Shown: positions 13,151 through 25,100 of the stretch, one piece after another
Numbering within the stretch: position 1 is the first letter of the stretch
How the letters are laid out: each line of letters begins with the position of its first letter
Assembly (NCBI GenBank): GCA_037693485.1
Contig: CM075353.1
Location: 106,040,501 to 106,104,500 of the forward strand
Length of the DNA: 64,000 nucleotides
Reading direction: 5' to 3'
DNA from: Kitagawia praeruptora
Lineage: Eukaryota; Streptophyta; Magnoliopsida; Apiales; Apiaceae
The notes under the pieces: model-generated
Databases searched by the model: none
Seen by the model: the letters and a program-made list of their open reading frames with translations, nothing else
Told to the model about the DNA's origin: nothing
Program-made: the position numbers and the translations under genes

Positions 13151-13415
13151 AAAGAATGGTTAAGAGCTTGTTGGAGTTGGATCGATCTTCATACATGCTC
13201 TTCAATTTTTTGACTTGGAGCATCTTCAAAAATCTCTTAAATCACTCTTAATATATTATAAAATAATAGTTTTTATTGATTTAATGTGGATTTATCACCA
13301 ACAATATTTCTTATATTCACTACTTATTTCATTTTATATTATTAAAAATAGGCTACATCTATAAATAAAAGTATAAAAGTGGATAGAGAGAGAATATTGT
13401 ATTAGAAATTTTGTC

Positions 13416-14479
13416 TTGCTCCAATGAGAACCTCGTTATGGTGAGATATGAGATCTAATCATAGCCATGCATTTTTTATATGTAAATTAAATCCTAGCCC
13501 CACAATTAATATTTAAAATTTTATTTTTATTATTCATTTAATTCAACATATCTTCCACAATCATTTCTTTCCTACTCCGGTCACCATTTCCGATCACCAT
13601 CTACGACGACAAATTCCGATCAACCAAGAAAATCACCACCGGTAAACAGAAAATCGCCACACTGCCGCCACCTCCGGCCACCGCGCCGCCGCCACCACCA
13701 ACAAAAATCACCACTTTTAAACATAAACAGAAAATCACCGCAATCCACCACCTCCGGTCACCACACCGCCGCCACCACTAACAAAAATCACCACCTACGT
13801 ACAAAAATCACCGCGACCAAAACCACCGCAAATCATCATCTCCGACCACAATCTCCGACCACCAACAAAAATCACCAACAACAGCTCGAAAATCACCACA
13901 ACCAACACAAAAATCAGCAAGAATCGTAAAAAATCACCACTATAAAATACAAATCACCTCCAGCCACCTACAACCACCACTTCCGAACCAAACACTCCAA
14001 ATCACAATTTACAGTTGTATAATTCACCACTAATTCGTGTACATATATACATTACAAATCTATAATTAAAATCTGAATTATAATTCGTATAATTACGTTA
14101 TTTAATTTCGGCAATAACTCGAGTAATCAGATCTAGACGAAGAAGGCGAGCTCGCGCCTGGCGGCGCCGGATGAACGGCGAATAGGTGAAAGAGAGAGAG
14201 ATGGGAGAGAGATAGGAGAGAAGGAGAGAGAAATGGGGGGAGAGAGAGAGTTGTAGCAGATTGGGGGCAGGCGGGCGGTAGGCGCAGTGGGGGTGGGGGT
14301 GTCGGGGTGGGTGGTGTACTGGTGTGTATATGCGTGTGTTTTTTGTGTGTGCAGAGTGTGTGTTTGTGTGTGGTGTGTGTGATATAAAATGAAAGGCTAA
14401 GATTAAAAAATTTAATAAAGAGTAGAGGGCTGAGATTAGATCTCAGTTTTCACCATTAATATGGGTTCTCATGTGAGCA
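13416..14479. mobile_element. TIR element with GAGAACC ends and a GC-rich core
   Basis: Left end GCTCCAATGAGAACC and right end GGGTTCTCATGTGAGC are inverted. A second inverted block (GAGATCTAATC near 13448, GATTAGATCTC near 14432) extends the repeat to ~70 bp. The core (13560-14340) is unusually GC-rich: AAATCACCACC/CCGCCGCCACC-type repeats on the left, GAGAGA and GGGGGTG/GTGTGTG tracts on the right. It resembles a captured host 5' region (UTR plus low-complexity start), but no clean ORF is present. Target duplication not resolved. The ends resemble those of the elements at 53466-61524. Confidence 0.65.
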
Positions 14480-15672
14480 AAATCCATGATATTAATTAAT
14501 AGTTATTAATAGCTCTTAAAATTGAGAAAAGAGAAGAGAATTTTAGTGAATTTAAGAATCATTAGACATCTCTTAAAGTAAGACAATTTCATCTTCCTCT
14601 TTAAATCTCAAGTTAAAGCTAATTTAATTTTTTTTTGAAAATGCTCCTAGGAACTCACAAAGGTTGGTAAGGCTCTAAAAGTTAGTACATTCAAAAATAC
14701 TTTTCTGTAACGTGAAATATTCAAATTGCCACGCAACAAATATTGAGAAACGGCAGTAGCACTTCATGGTTTATTCCGATCACTAATGTATTGTGAACAT
14801 AAATCATATGTTAAGTGTTTGATTTGGTTTTGTATTAGGTTGGATGACAATTATTCTTTTACTATATAAAAGTTACAAAATGGTTTATAGTTGAGAGTAG
14901 TTTGAAATGTTAGGATTATATATTATAAATTTCTTTTTTACTGGTTGTTATTCGATTATATTTTCTACAAAATGTATTTAGTGTTTAACCTCCCCTCGAT
15001 TAAAATATCGGTTCAATTACTTTTTCCATTAATACTCACGGGCCTCACCTCTCCTCCACTAAGACATTGGAGAAAATTAAAAAATAGACATGCACAATGA
15101 TCTTTATGATATATATTATAAGGGGATAAAGGTTGATAAAGCAGACGAACGAAGCACAGGCAGTTTATAGAATTTTCTAGGCATAATTTAAATTTTCTTA
15201 TTAACCCCATTTCGAGAAAAGGGGTGCATGATTCTTCGCCTCCATGAACCAGGCCAGGCATCAACACCCTTTTTTTCATATTATTTTATTATCCTGCTAA
15301 CTATAACATGTATCTTTATTTATTATAATAAATGATTGACGGGGTAGTTTTGGTGTTTTTTCTTCAAAAAAAGAATGCTACATTCACGGCTCTCGAACTC
15401 ATCATGTCTCTGCTTTTTTATGAATACCAGGTTCTATTTCACTATGTAACTTTTTTGGTTCAATTCTCTTCAAAAAATTAAAGTAAATTTTATGTTTTGT
15501 CTAGTATTTAATACATTATACATATATAGAGTTACACTTTTAAAAGAATATTTTAGAACAATAAAAAATATTATTATAATACTTTATTTTTCATAAAAAT
15601 TGTAAATTAAATTTAACGTACCAAATTTAACGTAGAAGTCATTATAGATAGCAGTATAGAATCTTATATATA
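14480..15672. other. Spacer, no gene seen
   Basis: About 1.2 kb with no convincing coding sequence. An end-like GGAGCATCTTCAAAAA at about 13216 is matched by an inverted TTTTTTGAAAATGCTCC near 14635, so an older element may enclose the one at 13416-14479. Confidence 0.35.
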
Positions 15673-16358
15673 CTAGCTTAAAACCCGTGCGATGCACAGA
15701 TTTTTTTAATATTATATTAAAAATTTTAATTATTTAAATTAATTTTTTTAAAACATGATTTTTTGGAGACTTAAATTTTTAAATGAGATTATATGATGAT
15801 AATTATATAAATGTTATTCGTGATAATTCTAGAAAATGGGGAATTTTAGTTAAAAATTTAGAAAAGATGATGGATTTTAGTTGAAAAAGATAATCGGTTA
15901 ATTATAAGTAATTATAAAATTATTTTTTTATTAGATAGAATGCCTATGATATAATTGGAAAAATAGAGGATTTGGTTAGAGAAAATTAAAAAGGTAACAT
16001 GTTTTAGGTGAAAAAGGTAATTGATTAGTTTATAGTAATTATAAGTTAATTATGTTATTTTACTAAATAAATTGCTTGTAATGTTTTTAGAAAAAGAGAA
16101 ATTATTGTTGCCCGTGATATTTCGAGGAAAAGAGGGATTTTAATTATAAAATATAAAAAAAATGATATGTTTTAACTGAAAAAGTTATTCGATTAATTAT
16201 TAGTATTATCATATTACTATTTTATTTCATATAATAGAACTGCCCTTAATATACTTGAAAAATGAGATATTTTAGTTAGAGAAAATAGAAAAGAAAACGG
16301 GAAAATTAAAAAGGTGACATGTTTTAGGTAAAAAAGGTAATTGATTAGTTTATACTAA

Positions 16359-19300
16359 TCTATACTATTATATAAAAGCCGAAACATTAAAAGTTTGGTT
16401 CAACGGTACCTATTAAATTTACCTAATTAACCTTACTCAATTAAAGATCTATTAACTAATTAATTTCCTTTTTCAGGTTACACGTATTATCTTTTCTATT
16501 TTCAAGAACTAAATAATTTTCTTTTCCACGTAAAATACAATATCTTTTATATATTATCTAACTAAAATTTCTCATTTATTAATCAATTTCCTTTTTCAGT
16601 TTAAACATATAACCTTTTCTATTTTTCAATAACTAAATAATTTCCTTTTTCATTTGAAATATAATATCTTTTACATTTTATCTAATTAAAATTTCTCCTT
16701 TTTAAAAACACTACGAGCAATTTTGTTGTTTAACAAAATAACATAATTATATATAATTACTATTAACTAATCAATTACCTTTTTCAGTCAAAACACATTA
16801 CATTTTCTCTATTCTCTAACTAAAATCTCTCTTTTTCCAATTATATCATGGACGGTTATCTTTTTCAGCAAAACACATTACCTTTTTTCTACGTTACCTT
16901 TTTTCTTTTTTCTTACTAAAACCTCCATTTTTCTAATTATATTACAGGCGTTTCTATTTAATAAAAAAACATTTTAATAATAATAATTAACCAATTACCT
17001 TTTCAGCTAAAAATAACATAATTATATATAATTATTATTAACTAATCAATTACCATTTTCAGTCAAAACACGTTACATTTTCTCTTTTCTCTAACTAAAA
17101 TCTCTCTTTTTCCAATTATATCATGGACGCTTACCTTTTTTCAGCAAAACACGTTACCATTGTTCTTTCTTCTTACTAAAACCTTCATTTTCTAATTATA
17201 TTATAGGCGTTTCTATTTAATACAAATAAAATAATAATTAACTGATTACCTTTTCATCTAAAATATACCACCTTTTCTATTTTTTTCTAATTACATTCCT
17301 TTTTTTCTAGAAATATAACGGGTAGCGTTAATTTCTCATTTTCTAAAAATTATGAACAATTTTATTTCGTAAAATAATATAATTAAATTATAATTACTAT
17401 AAACTAATCAATTACTTTTTCACATAAATCATGCACGTTACTTTTCTATTTTCTCTAACTAAAATATCTTTTTTTTCAATTATATCACGGACGGTTATAT
17501 TTAATAAAATAAACTAATAATATTATAATCTATACTATTATATAAAAACTGAAACAGTAAAAGTTTTGGTACCTGTTTTTTGGTACAAGTTTTTCGGTAC
17601 TTCGTAAATTTACTTATTTATCCTTCATTATAAAGAAAAATAAATACACCTAAAATAAATAATAACATAATATAATTAATGGTAATTAGTCGATTGCCTT
17701 TTTCATATTTACTTTTTGTTGAAGATATTATCTTTTATCAACCCCTTAAAATATATACCCACCATAATTTTCAAGAAAAATATAACACCTAAATTAAATA
17801 ATAACATAATATAATTAATGGTAATTAGTTGATTAACATGACAAAATTAATGGTAATTAGTCGATTGTCGTTTTCACATTAACATAATAAAATTAGTCGA
17901 TTGTTTTTTTCACATTTACTTTTAGTCGAAGATATTACCTTTTATATATACCTAAAAATATCAATCAATCATTAATATTTCCTTTCGAATTAAAACACAT
18001 TACAATTTTAATTTAAAACAAATCTTATAATCATTACTATATACCTAAAAATATCAAACCATAATTTTCAATAAAAGTATAACACCTAAAATAAATAATA
18101 ACATAATATAATTAATGGTAATTAGTCGATTGTCTTTTTCACAGTAACATAATAAAATTAAAGGTAATTAGTCGATTGCTTTTTGCACATTTAATTTTAG
18201 TTGAAGATATTACCTTTTATAAATATCTTACCTTTTTTCGAATTAAAACATGTTACCTTTTTAATTTAAAACAAATCTTATAATCATTAATATATATCAA
18301 AAAATATAACATCATAATTTTTAAGAAAAATATAGCCCGAAATATCACACCATATTTTTCAATTATCAATAAAATCTATTAAAAATCATATACGTTGTTT
18401 ATAAGAAGGAAACATTAGTATAATCCGTAAACATGAGTATATTAAATTATATCAAATTAAAAAAATTATTAAAAATAATGATTATATAAAAATATATTTT
18501 AATATTAAATAAAATTTATAACATATTACAAGAAACCCGTGCATTGCACGGATTATAAGGTAGTTTAACTAATTAATTTTCTTTATCAAATTAAATATAT
18601 TACCTTTTCTATTTTTCACTAACTAATTAATTTCCTTTTTTAGGTAAAACACAATATCTTTTATATTTTATCTAACTAAAATTTCTCCTTTCTCTATTAT
18701 ATAAAAACCGAAATATTAAAAGTAGTTTGGTTGGTACAGTACCTATTGATTTTACTTATTTACCCTTACTTAATTATAGATAAAATCCTTCTTACTAACT
18801 AATTAATTTCCTTTTTCAAATTAAATATATTACCTTTCCTTTTTTTCACTAACTTACTAACTAATTAATTTCCTTTTTCAAATTAAATATATTACCTTTC
18901 CTATTTTTACTAACTAATTCATTTCCTTTTTCAAATTAAATATATTACCTTTCCTATTTTTCACTAACTATTTAATTTCCTTTTTCAAATTAAATATATT
19001 ACCTTTTATATTTTTCACTAACTAATTAATTTCCTTTTTCAGATAAAGCACAATATCTTTTATATTTTAAATATAAAATATAAAAGATATTTTGTTTTTA
19101 TAAACACAATATCTTTTATATTTTATATTTTAGGATCAATTTAATTAAGAAAAATAACATAAATTAAATTATAATTACTATAAACTAATCAATTACCTTT
19201 TCACCTAAAACATTTCACCTTTTTAATTTTCACACTATCTTTTCTATTTTCTCTAACTAAAATCTCTCTTTTTCAATTACATCATGGATGGTTCTCTTTA

Positions 19301-19862
19301 ATAAAATAAAATAACTATATTCTAATATTAATAATTAATCAATTAATTTTTTCAGGTAAAACATACATCTTTTCTATATTTTATAACTAAAATCCCTATT
19401 TTTCTAAAAATATCACGGGCAACATTAATTTCTCTTTCTCTACAAACATTACGAGCAATATTATTTAGTAAAATAACATAATTAAATTATAATTACTATA
19501 AACTAATCAATTACCTTTTTCACCCAAAACATGTTTACTTTTTAATTTTTCTAACTAAGATCTCTCTTTTTCCAATTAAATCACGCGCATTATATTTATT
19601 AAAATTAAAAAATAATTTTATAATTACTTATAATTAATCGATTACCTTTCTCAACTAAAATTTATCATCTTTTCAATATTTTCTAACTAAAATTCCTTCT
19701 TTTCTAGAATTATCATGCATTACATTTATATAATTATTTTCAAATCATCTTATTGAAAAATTAAGCCACCAAAATCTATATTCTTAAAAAATTAATTCAA
19801 ATTAATAAAAAAAATCATATAATATTAAAAGAAATCTGTGCATCGCACGGGTTTTAAGCTAG
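16359..19862 (+). mobile_element. Helitron (family B) inserted between A and T
   Basis: Starts TCTATACTATTATATAAAAG and ends with GCATCGCACGGGTTTTAAGC then TAG. Left base A (16358), right base T (19863), no target duplication: the Helitron insertion rule. The interior is a series of imperfect CTAACTAATTAATTTCCTTTTTCA repeats (about 18780-19040) with no ORF. A further 5'-like end at 18691 (TCTCTATTATATAAAAACCG) suggests a second, end-sharing copy. Confidence 0.85.
17529..18563 (+). mobile_element. Helitron (family A) nested in the family-B copy
   Basis: Starts TCTATACTATTATATAAAAA after an A and ends CCCGTGCATTGCACGG-ATTATAAGGTAG before a T. The 3' hairpin is a near-perfect palindrome. Near the 5' end it carries repeated GGTACC/GGTAC motifs (17567-17605). 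About 1 kb, no ORF. Reverse-strand relatives lie at 31296-32408 and downstream. Confidence 0.85.
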
Positions 19863-20034
19863 TTATAATTTAATTATGTTCAATTACTAATTAAAATTGC
19901 TCGTAGTGTTTTTTAGAAAATGAGAAATTAACGTTGTCCGTTATATTTCTAGAAAAAAAGGAAATTAATTAGAAAAAATAGAAAGATGATATGTTTTAGT
20001 TGAAAAGATAATCGATTAATTATTAGTATTGCAG

Positions 20035-20039
20035 TGCAC
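20035..20039. repeat. Target site duplication (left), TGCAC
   Basis: TGCAC directly before the TG of the 5' LTR matches TGCAC directly after the CA of the 3' LTR (31296-31300). Five bp is standard for Ty3/gypsy integrases. The site lies in a Helitron terminal hairpin. Confidence 0.95.
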
Positions 20040-21966
20040 TGATATGATATATTTTTATATATATTTTAGATGATTTTATTCCCGTATTTAATTGCATTTT
20101 GCATTTATTTGGATATTTATTTAATAAATATTAATGTTTTATTGTAGAAGACAAGAATTCCTAATTTTGGAAGAATTTGAGCTTAAAGATCTATTTTGGA
20201 GCTAAAAGGGAAGAAAAAGGAGTCCGATTGCGCATCATCAAGAGACCGTAGATTAAACTTGGACGAGCAATGAGGAAATAGAATTATCACAAAAATGTGT
20301 AGAGTGATATTTTCTTAAAGCTGGAACCCCGGTTGGAATTGATATATTTTCTGTTAAGCAAAAGGAGTCCGGTTCCAGACGGCCAGAGTCCGCAGCTTAG
20401 AGCGTAAGGATTTATTTATATTAATAAATATTTAATTTAATTATAAAATTATATTTATAAATATCTAATAATATTAGATATTTATTTTTATAATTTTTGA
20501 ATTAAATTAATTATTTATTAATTAAATATTATAAGCTGTGTGGGTTAAAAAAGAATTTTTACGAAGCCGATCATATAAAATATAGGCGCTGGATTCGTAA
20601 AAGTGTACTAAAAGAGCATAGTTCAAGTTTATAAATTAAAAGTTGGAAGCTGTCGACAGAATTAACAAAGAAAAAAAAAATAGCATGAGAAAAGAAGTTG
20701 TCCACTGTGATGTTGCTGTCGGCCAAAGCAGTACTCTCCCACGCGCGCGTGGGAGACACGCGCCTGAAGGAGGCTTGTGAATCAGCTAGCGTGTGGTACA
20801 CACGCCTGGCCGCAGCTGGTTTATTTTCTGCAGTGTTGATTAAAAATGCACAGTGTTGTGGCGGAAAGTGTGGTGCGTGCAGCATGACACCGAATTCAAT
20901 TAAATTGTTTACTGAAAGAGTGATTCAAGGAATTGAAAAATCAAAGTGCTGCAGGTTGATGTCGGCCGGCTGAATTTTTTTATTACCGATTGTGGTCTTT
21001 TTTGTGCTATAAATAGACGAGAATTTTCATTGTTTGAACACACCTCTCGACTGAGTTTCTCTTGTAAATTCAGATTTTCTCTCTAGCTTCCCTTGTAATT
21101 TTATTTTTATTTTAAACACTTTAATTTTCTGTAATTTTAGTAAACACTTAAATTTCTGCAAGTTCTATTTTGGTGGGGAGCTACACACTGCATTCATTAC
21201 AACACTACATCCTGTTTCATCCGGCTAAGTCTTTTTAGAGGAGCTAGGGGCTTAATTTTCTTTCCTCTATTTTATGTACACTTCGGCTTAATTCTCCATT
21301 TTATTGCAAATTTGAGGTACTCCTTAATTTTATCTTATTTGTTAATATATGTTTTATATGTCTTGTCTAATTATTTATGCCAATTTTATTAATAGAATGA
21401 GTGAGTAATTTAATTCTAGGGTATTAGGGGGAGCCATGTTTGCACCATGATTTGGACTTAATTTGATTAGTAGATTGATGGGTAGAGAGTAATTCTGATT
21501 GATATGTTCTAATTCTTAATTTGTGTAATTGCGCAATATCACGGATTAATCGATTGCAATAGGAGTAATAGATCGAAAGATTTTACTACTAGAGGCTTAC
21601 ATACAATTAGCAGAATTAAAAGTGAGTGTGGAAACATCATTAGATATTCTGAGAGTGTTAATACTTAAAAAAGATTAACCATTGCTTTAATTACTTAATC
21701 CCATTGAAAAGCTATACTTTTGTGATTTGTTTGGTGTAAACATGGTGAACCTGAATTGCCCTAGATCCTTTTATTAATTGAATTAAAACTTTGTTAAATT
21801 TGCATTAGTAGTTAATAAAATTCCCAAATAATCGTTTATGACTAGAAACAATTGATAATAGTTGAATTGAAATTGAAACTGTCTCCTTGAGGAATCGACC
21901 CGTATTTGCTAGTATCTACTACAATTGATACCGTGCGCTTGCGGTTAGACATAATTTTACACATCA
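20040..21966 (+). repeat. 5' LTR of the Athila-like element
   Basis: Starts TGATATGATATATTT, ends TTTTACACATCA. Contains a TATA box (21007-21016), a 22-bp CG-rich palindrome (20735-20756) and ORFs of ~91-104 codons on both strands around the palindrome. These show no domain and are probably chance frames. Matches 29356-31295. Confidence 0.97.
21007..21016 (+). promoter_or_regulatory. TATA box of the 5' LTR promoter
   Basis: CTATAAATAG about 950 bp from the LTR end and the only strong TATA element in a good position. Transcription would be expected to start near 21040, giving U3 ~1.0 kb and R+U5 ~0.9 kb. The same box occurs at 30336-30345 in the 3' LTR. Confidence 0.7.
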
Positions 21967-21972
21967 AGTTTT

Positions 21973-21990
21973 TGGCGCCGCTGCCGGGGA
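21973..21990 (+). other. Primer binding site (tRNA-Asp)
   Basis: TGGCGCCGCTGCCGGGGA, six bases after the 5' LTR, complements the 3' end of plant tRNA-Asp(GUC) with one apparent mismatch. This primer is typical of Athila elements. Confidence 0.85.
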
Positions 21991-22103
21991 GACGCCTAGT
22001 TTCTATAATTTTAGTTTGATTGTTTTAGATTGTTTCTCTTGTCTCTTTGGAACTCTCGTTCCAACTGAGACCGATTTTACTGCTTTTCCTTGTTTAGTTG
22101 TTG

Positions 22104-25100
22104 ATGCCCAGGACCAGGTCTCAAACGAAAGAAGATCAAGCAAAAGAGGATACAACTCCTCTTAGTCCAGATTCTGGAATTACTTGTCAACAATACATAG
22201 ATCAACAAAGGAAAGAGAAGCAGCAGAAGATATCTGAACCAAAGATTGAGATGGCGGACCCTCCCAAATCTTTGAAGAACTACTCACAGCCTTCTCCGAG
22301 TGGGGTACCGACTGGCCTTGCTATGCCAGCTATTCAAGCAGAGAATTTCGAGATCAAGCCTGCTTTGCTCACTATGATCCAGCATAATCAGTTTGCTGGT
22401 CTTCCCTCTGAAGACCCTACACTTCATCTGCAAAGGTTTCAACAACTCTGTTCTACAATTAAACATAAGGGAGTCACTCCAGACCAGTTGAAAGTCATGT
22501 TGTTCGGTTTCTCTCTTCGTGACAAAGCTCAAAAATGGTTGAATGATATTGACTTGACCGAGTGGGATAAAATTGCTCAAGCCTTCTTAACTGAGTTCTT
22601 TCCTCCCAACAGAACTGACGAATTGATCGACAAGATGATGGGTTTTAAACAAGATTATGGTGAATCTCTACGGGATGCTTGGGACAGATTCAAGGATTAT
22701 CAACGTGCATGCCCTCACCATGGTCTTGAGAAGTGGTTTCTGATTAAACGCTTCTACAATGGTCTTGACCCTGAAACAAAAGGTATGGTTGATAACGCTG
22801 CAGGTGGCGTGTTTTTAGACAAAGGAGTTGATGATGCACATGCTTTTCTTTCAAATTTGGCTGCCAATCACTTCAGTAACCCGAGAGCGGCCAAGAAAGG
22901 GGGTAAACTTGAAGTGGATGCATACTCCCTATTATCATCTCAACTCGCTGCATTGACTCAGGAGATCCACTCATTGAAGACATCTCAGCCCTCTACTCAA
23001 CCTATGAGTATCAATGCATTGTCATCCATGGCTCCTATGAATAATCCTGTTTGTGAAGTTTGTGGCATCCAAGGCCACTATGGTAATGATTGCCAATACA
23101 ATGTTCAAAATTCACAACATTTTCAGATGGAGCAAGCAAATGTTTTCCAACAGAGGCAGCAGTACAATCCGTATTCCAACACTTACAATCCTGGTTGGAA
23201 AGATCATCCAAACTTCTCATATAGGAACAATAACGCTCAGAATTCAAATGTTCCTAATCAGCAACAGTATAGGCCTCCTCAAGGACCTATGAACCCCCCT
23301 GGATTCCAGAGGCCTCCTCAAAATTATGCTCCTCAAGCAAATCAAGCTGCACATGCTGATAATCAAGGTGATATGATGAAGATATTGTTACAAATGCAAA
23401 CAAAGATGAACCAGATGGAGATACATAATAAGATGCTGGAAACTCAGATTGCTCAAATGGCTAGTTCTTCGTCTACAAGGCAACAAGGCTCTCTACCAGC
23501 ACAACCAACTCAGCCAAAGGAAAATGTGAATGCCATTGCTCTTAGGAGTGGTCGTACATATGATGCTCCTCCAATGCCTACTGACGATATTCCTACTGAG
23601 AAAGAAAAAGAGAATTCTGAGGAAGGCAAGGTAGAGAAAGTTGTTGAAGATAGAAACGAAGATGAAACTGAGGAAAGCAAGAAAAAGGACAAAGAGAATA
23701 CTGCAGTTACTACTCCACCATTTGTGCCAAAGCTCCCATTCCCTAGCAGGATGAACAGAACTAAGGTGGACCAGCAGTTTGGTAAGTTCATGACACTTGT
23801 CAAGAATCTTGAGGTAACAGTTCCTTTCACTGATTTAATTTCTCAAGTTCCATCATATGCAAAGTTTCTTAAGGATATTCTCACTAAGAAAAGGTCTTTT
23901 GGTGAGGTGGAGACAATAGCTTTTACTGAAGAGTGTAGTGCTGTTTTACAGAATAAGTCTCCACCTAAGCTTAAAGATCCTGGTAGTTTTTCGATCCCGT
24001 GTCATTTAGGTGCATTGTTCATTGATAAAGCTTTATGTGATTTAGGCGCTAGCGTCTCAGTCATGCCTCTCTCGGTTTTTCAAAAACTAAATATGGGAGA
24101 ATTAAAATGTACACAGATGACTTTGCAAATGGCAGACCGTTCGATAAAATATCCCCTTGGAATTTTAGAGGATGTGCCTGTTAGGGTTGGAAAATTCTAT
24201 ATTCCTGTAGACTTTGTAGTTCTAGATATGGAGGAGGACAGCCAAATACCTATTATTTTGGGTAGACCATTTCTCTGTACTGCAGGTGCTGTTATTGATG
24301 TTAAAAGTGGGACTCTCACATTGAGTGTTGGTGATGATAAAATTACTTTTACTCTAACCGCTGCTCTTAAATCCCCTTTGCTTGAGAATACTTGCTGCAG
24401 GATTGATGTTATAGATGAAATTGTCCAAGATGAGACGCCTCAGATTCTATTGAATGATGCATTGGAAGCAGTGCTCATGCTTGAAGCATACGAAGGAGAA
24501 GGACATGCTGAAGTTGATTCATTGATTCTCGAGTTGAATGGTGCAACTAATCCGAATTGTGAGGTAACCAACACTGTCACTTCTTGTGGTGAATCTCAGG
24601 TAAACAAGTTAGAGCTAAAGTCTTTGCCATCTAATCTGAAATATGTGTTTCTTGACGATGAAAAGACTTGTCCTGTAATTGTTAGCTCTAGTCTTGATGA
24701 TAGCCAGATTTTTAAGCTTCTTACTGTTTTGCGTACGCATAGAAAGGCTATTGGGTATAGTATTGATGATCTTACAGGGATTAGCCCAGATTTTTGCATG
24801 CATAGAATTCACTTAGATGATGACCATAAGCCTTGCATACAGGGACAACGTCGCTTGAACCCTAACATGCAAGAGGTTGTTAAAAAAGAAGTTTTGAAAT
24901 TGTTAGATGCGGGCATCATTTACCCGATTTCTGATTCTAAATGGGTAAGCCCAGTTCAGGTAGTCCCTAAGAAAGGAGGAACAACGGTAATTAAGAATGA
25001 TAAAGATGAATTAATTCCCACTCGAATTGTCACCGGTTGGCGAATGTGCATTGATTACCGTAAGTTAAACACTGCTACTAGAAAAGACCATTACCCTCTC

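Larger units (their letters stand above)
15673..20034 (-). mobile_element. Reverse-oriented Helitron (family B), split by later insertions
   Basis: Begins, after an A, with CTAGCTTAAAACCCGTGCG, the complement of a Helitron 3' terminus (hairpin plus CTAG). Body occupies 15673-16358 and resumes at 19863-20034. Removing 16359-19862 restores a sequence matching other family-B copies (for example near 34680-34710), apart from one lost base. Non-autonomous: no Rep/helicase ORF. The rest of the body is cut off by family-A and Athila insertions. Confidence 0.75.

Noticed and set aside
13600..14000. CCACC/AATCACC-rich stretch as a proline-rich protein gene
   Set aside because: No sustained open frame on either strand across the stretch; better explained as low-complexity captured DNA.
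20698..20973. 91-codon frame in the 5' LTR, repeated at 30027-30302, with opposing frames on the other strand
   Set aside because: Both copies are identical simply because the LTRs are. No domain, and both strands are open across the same CG-rich patch, which is typical of chance frames.
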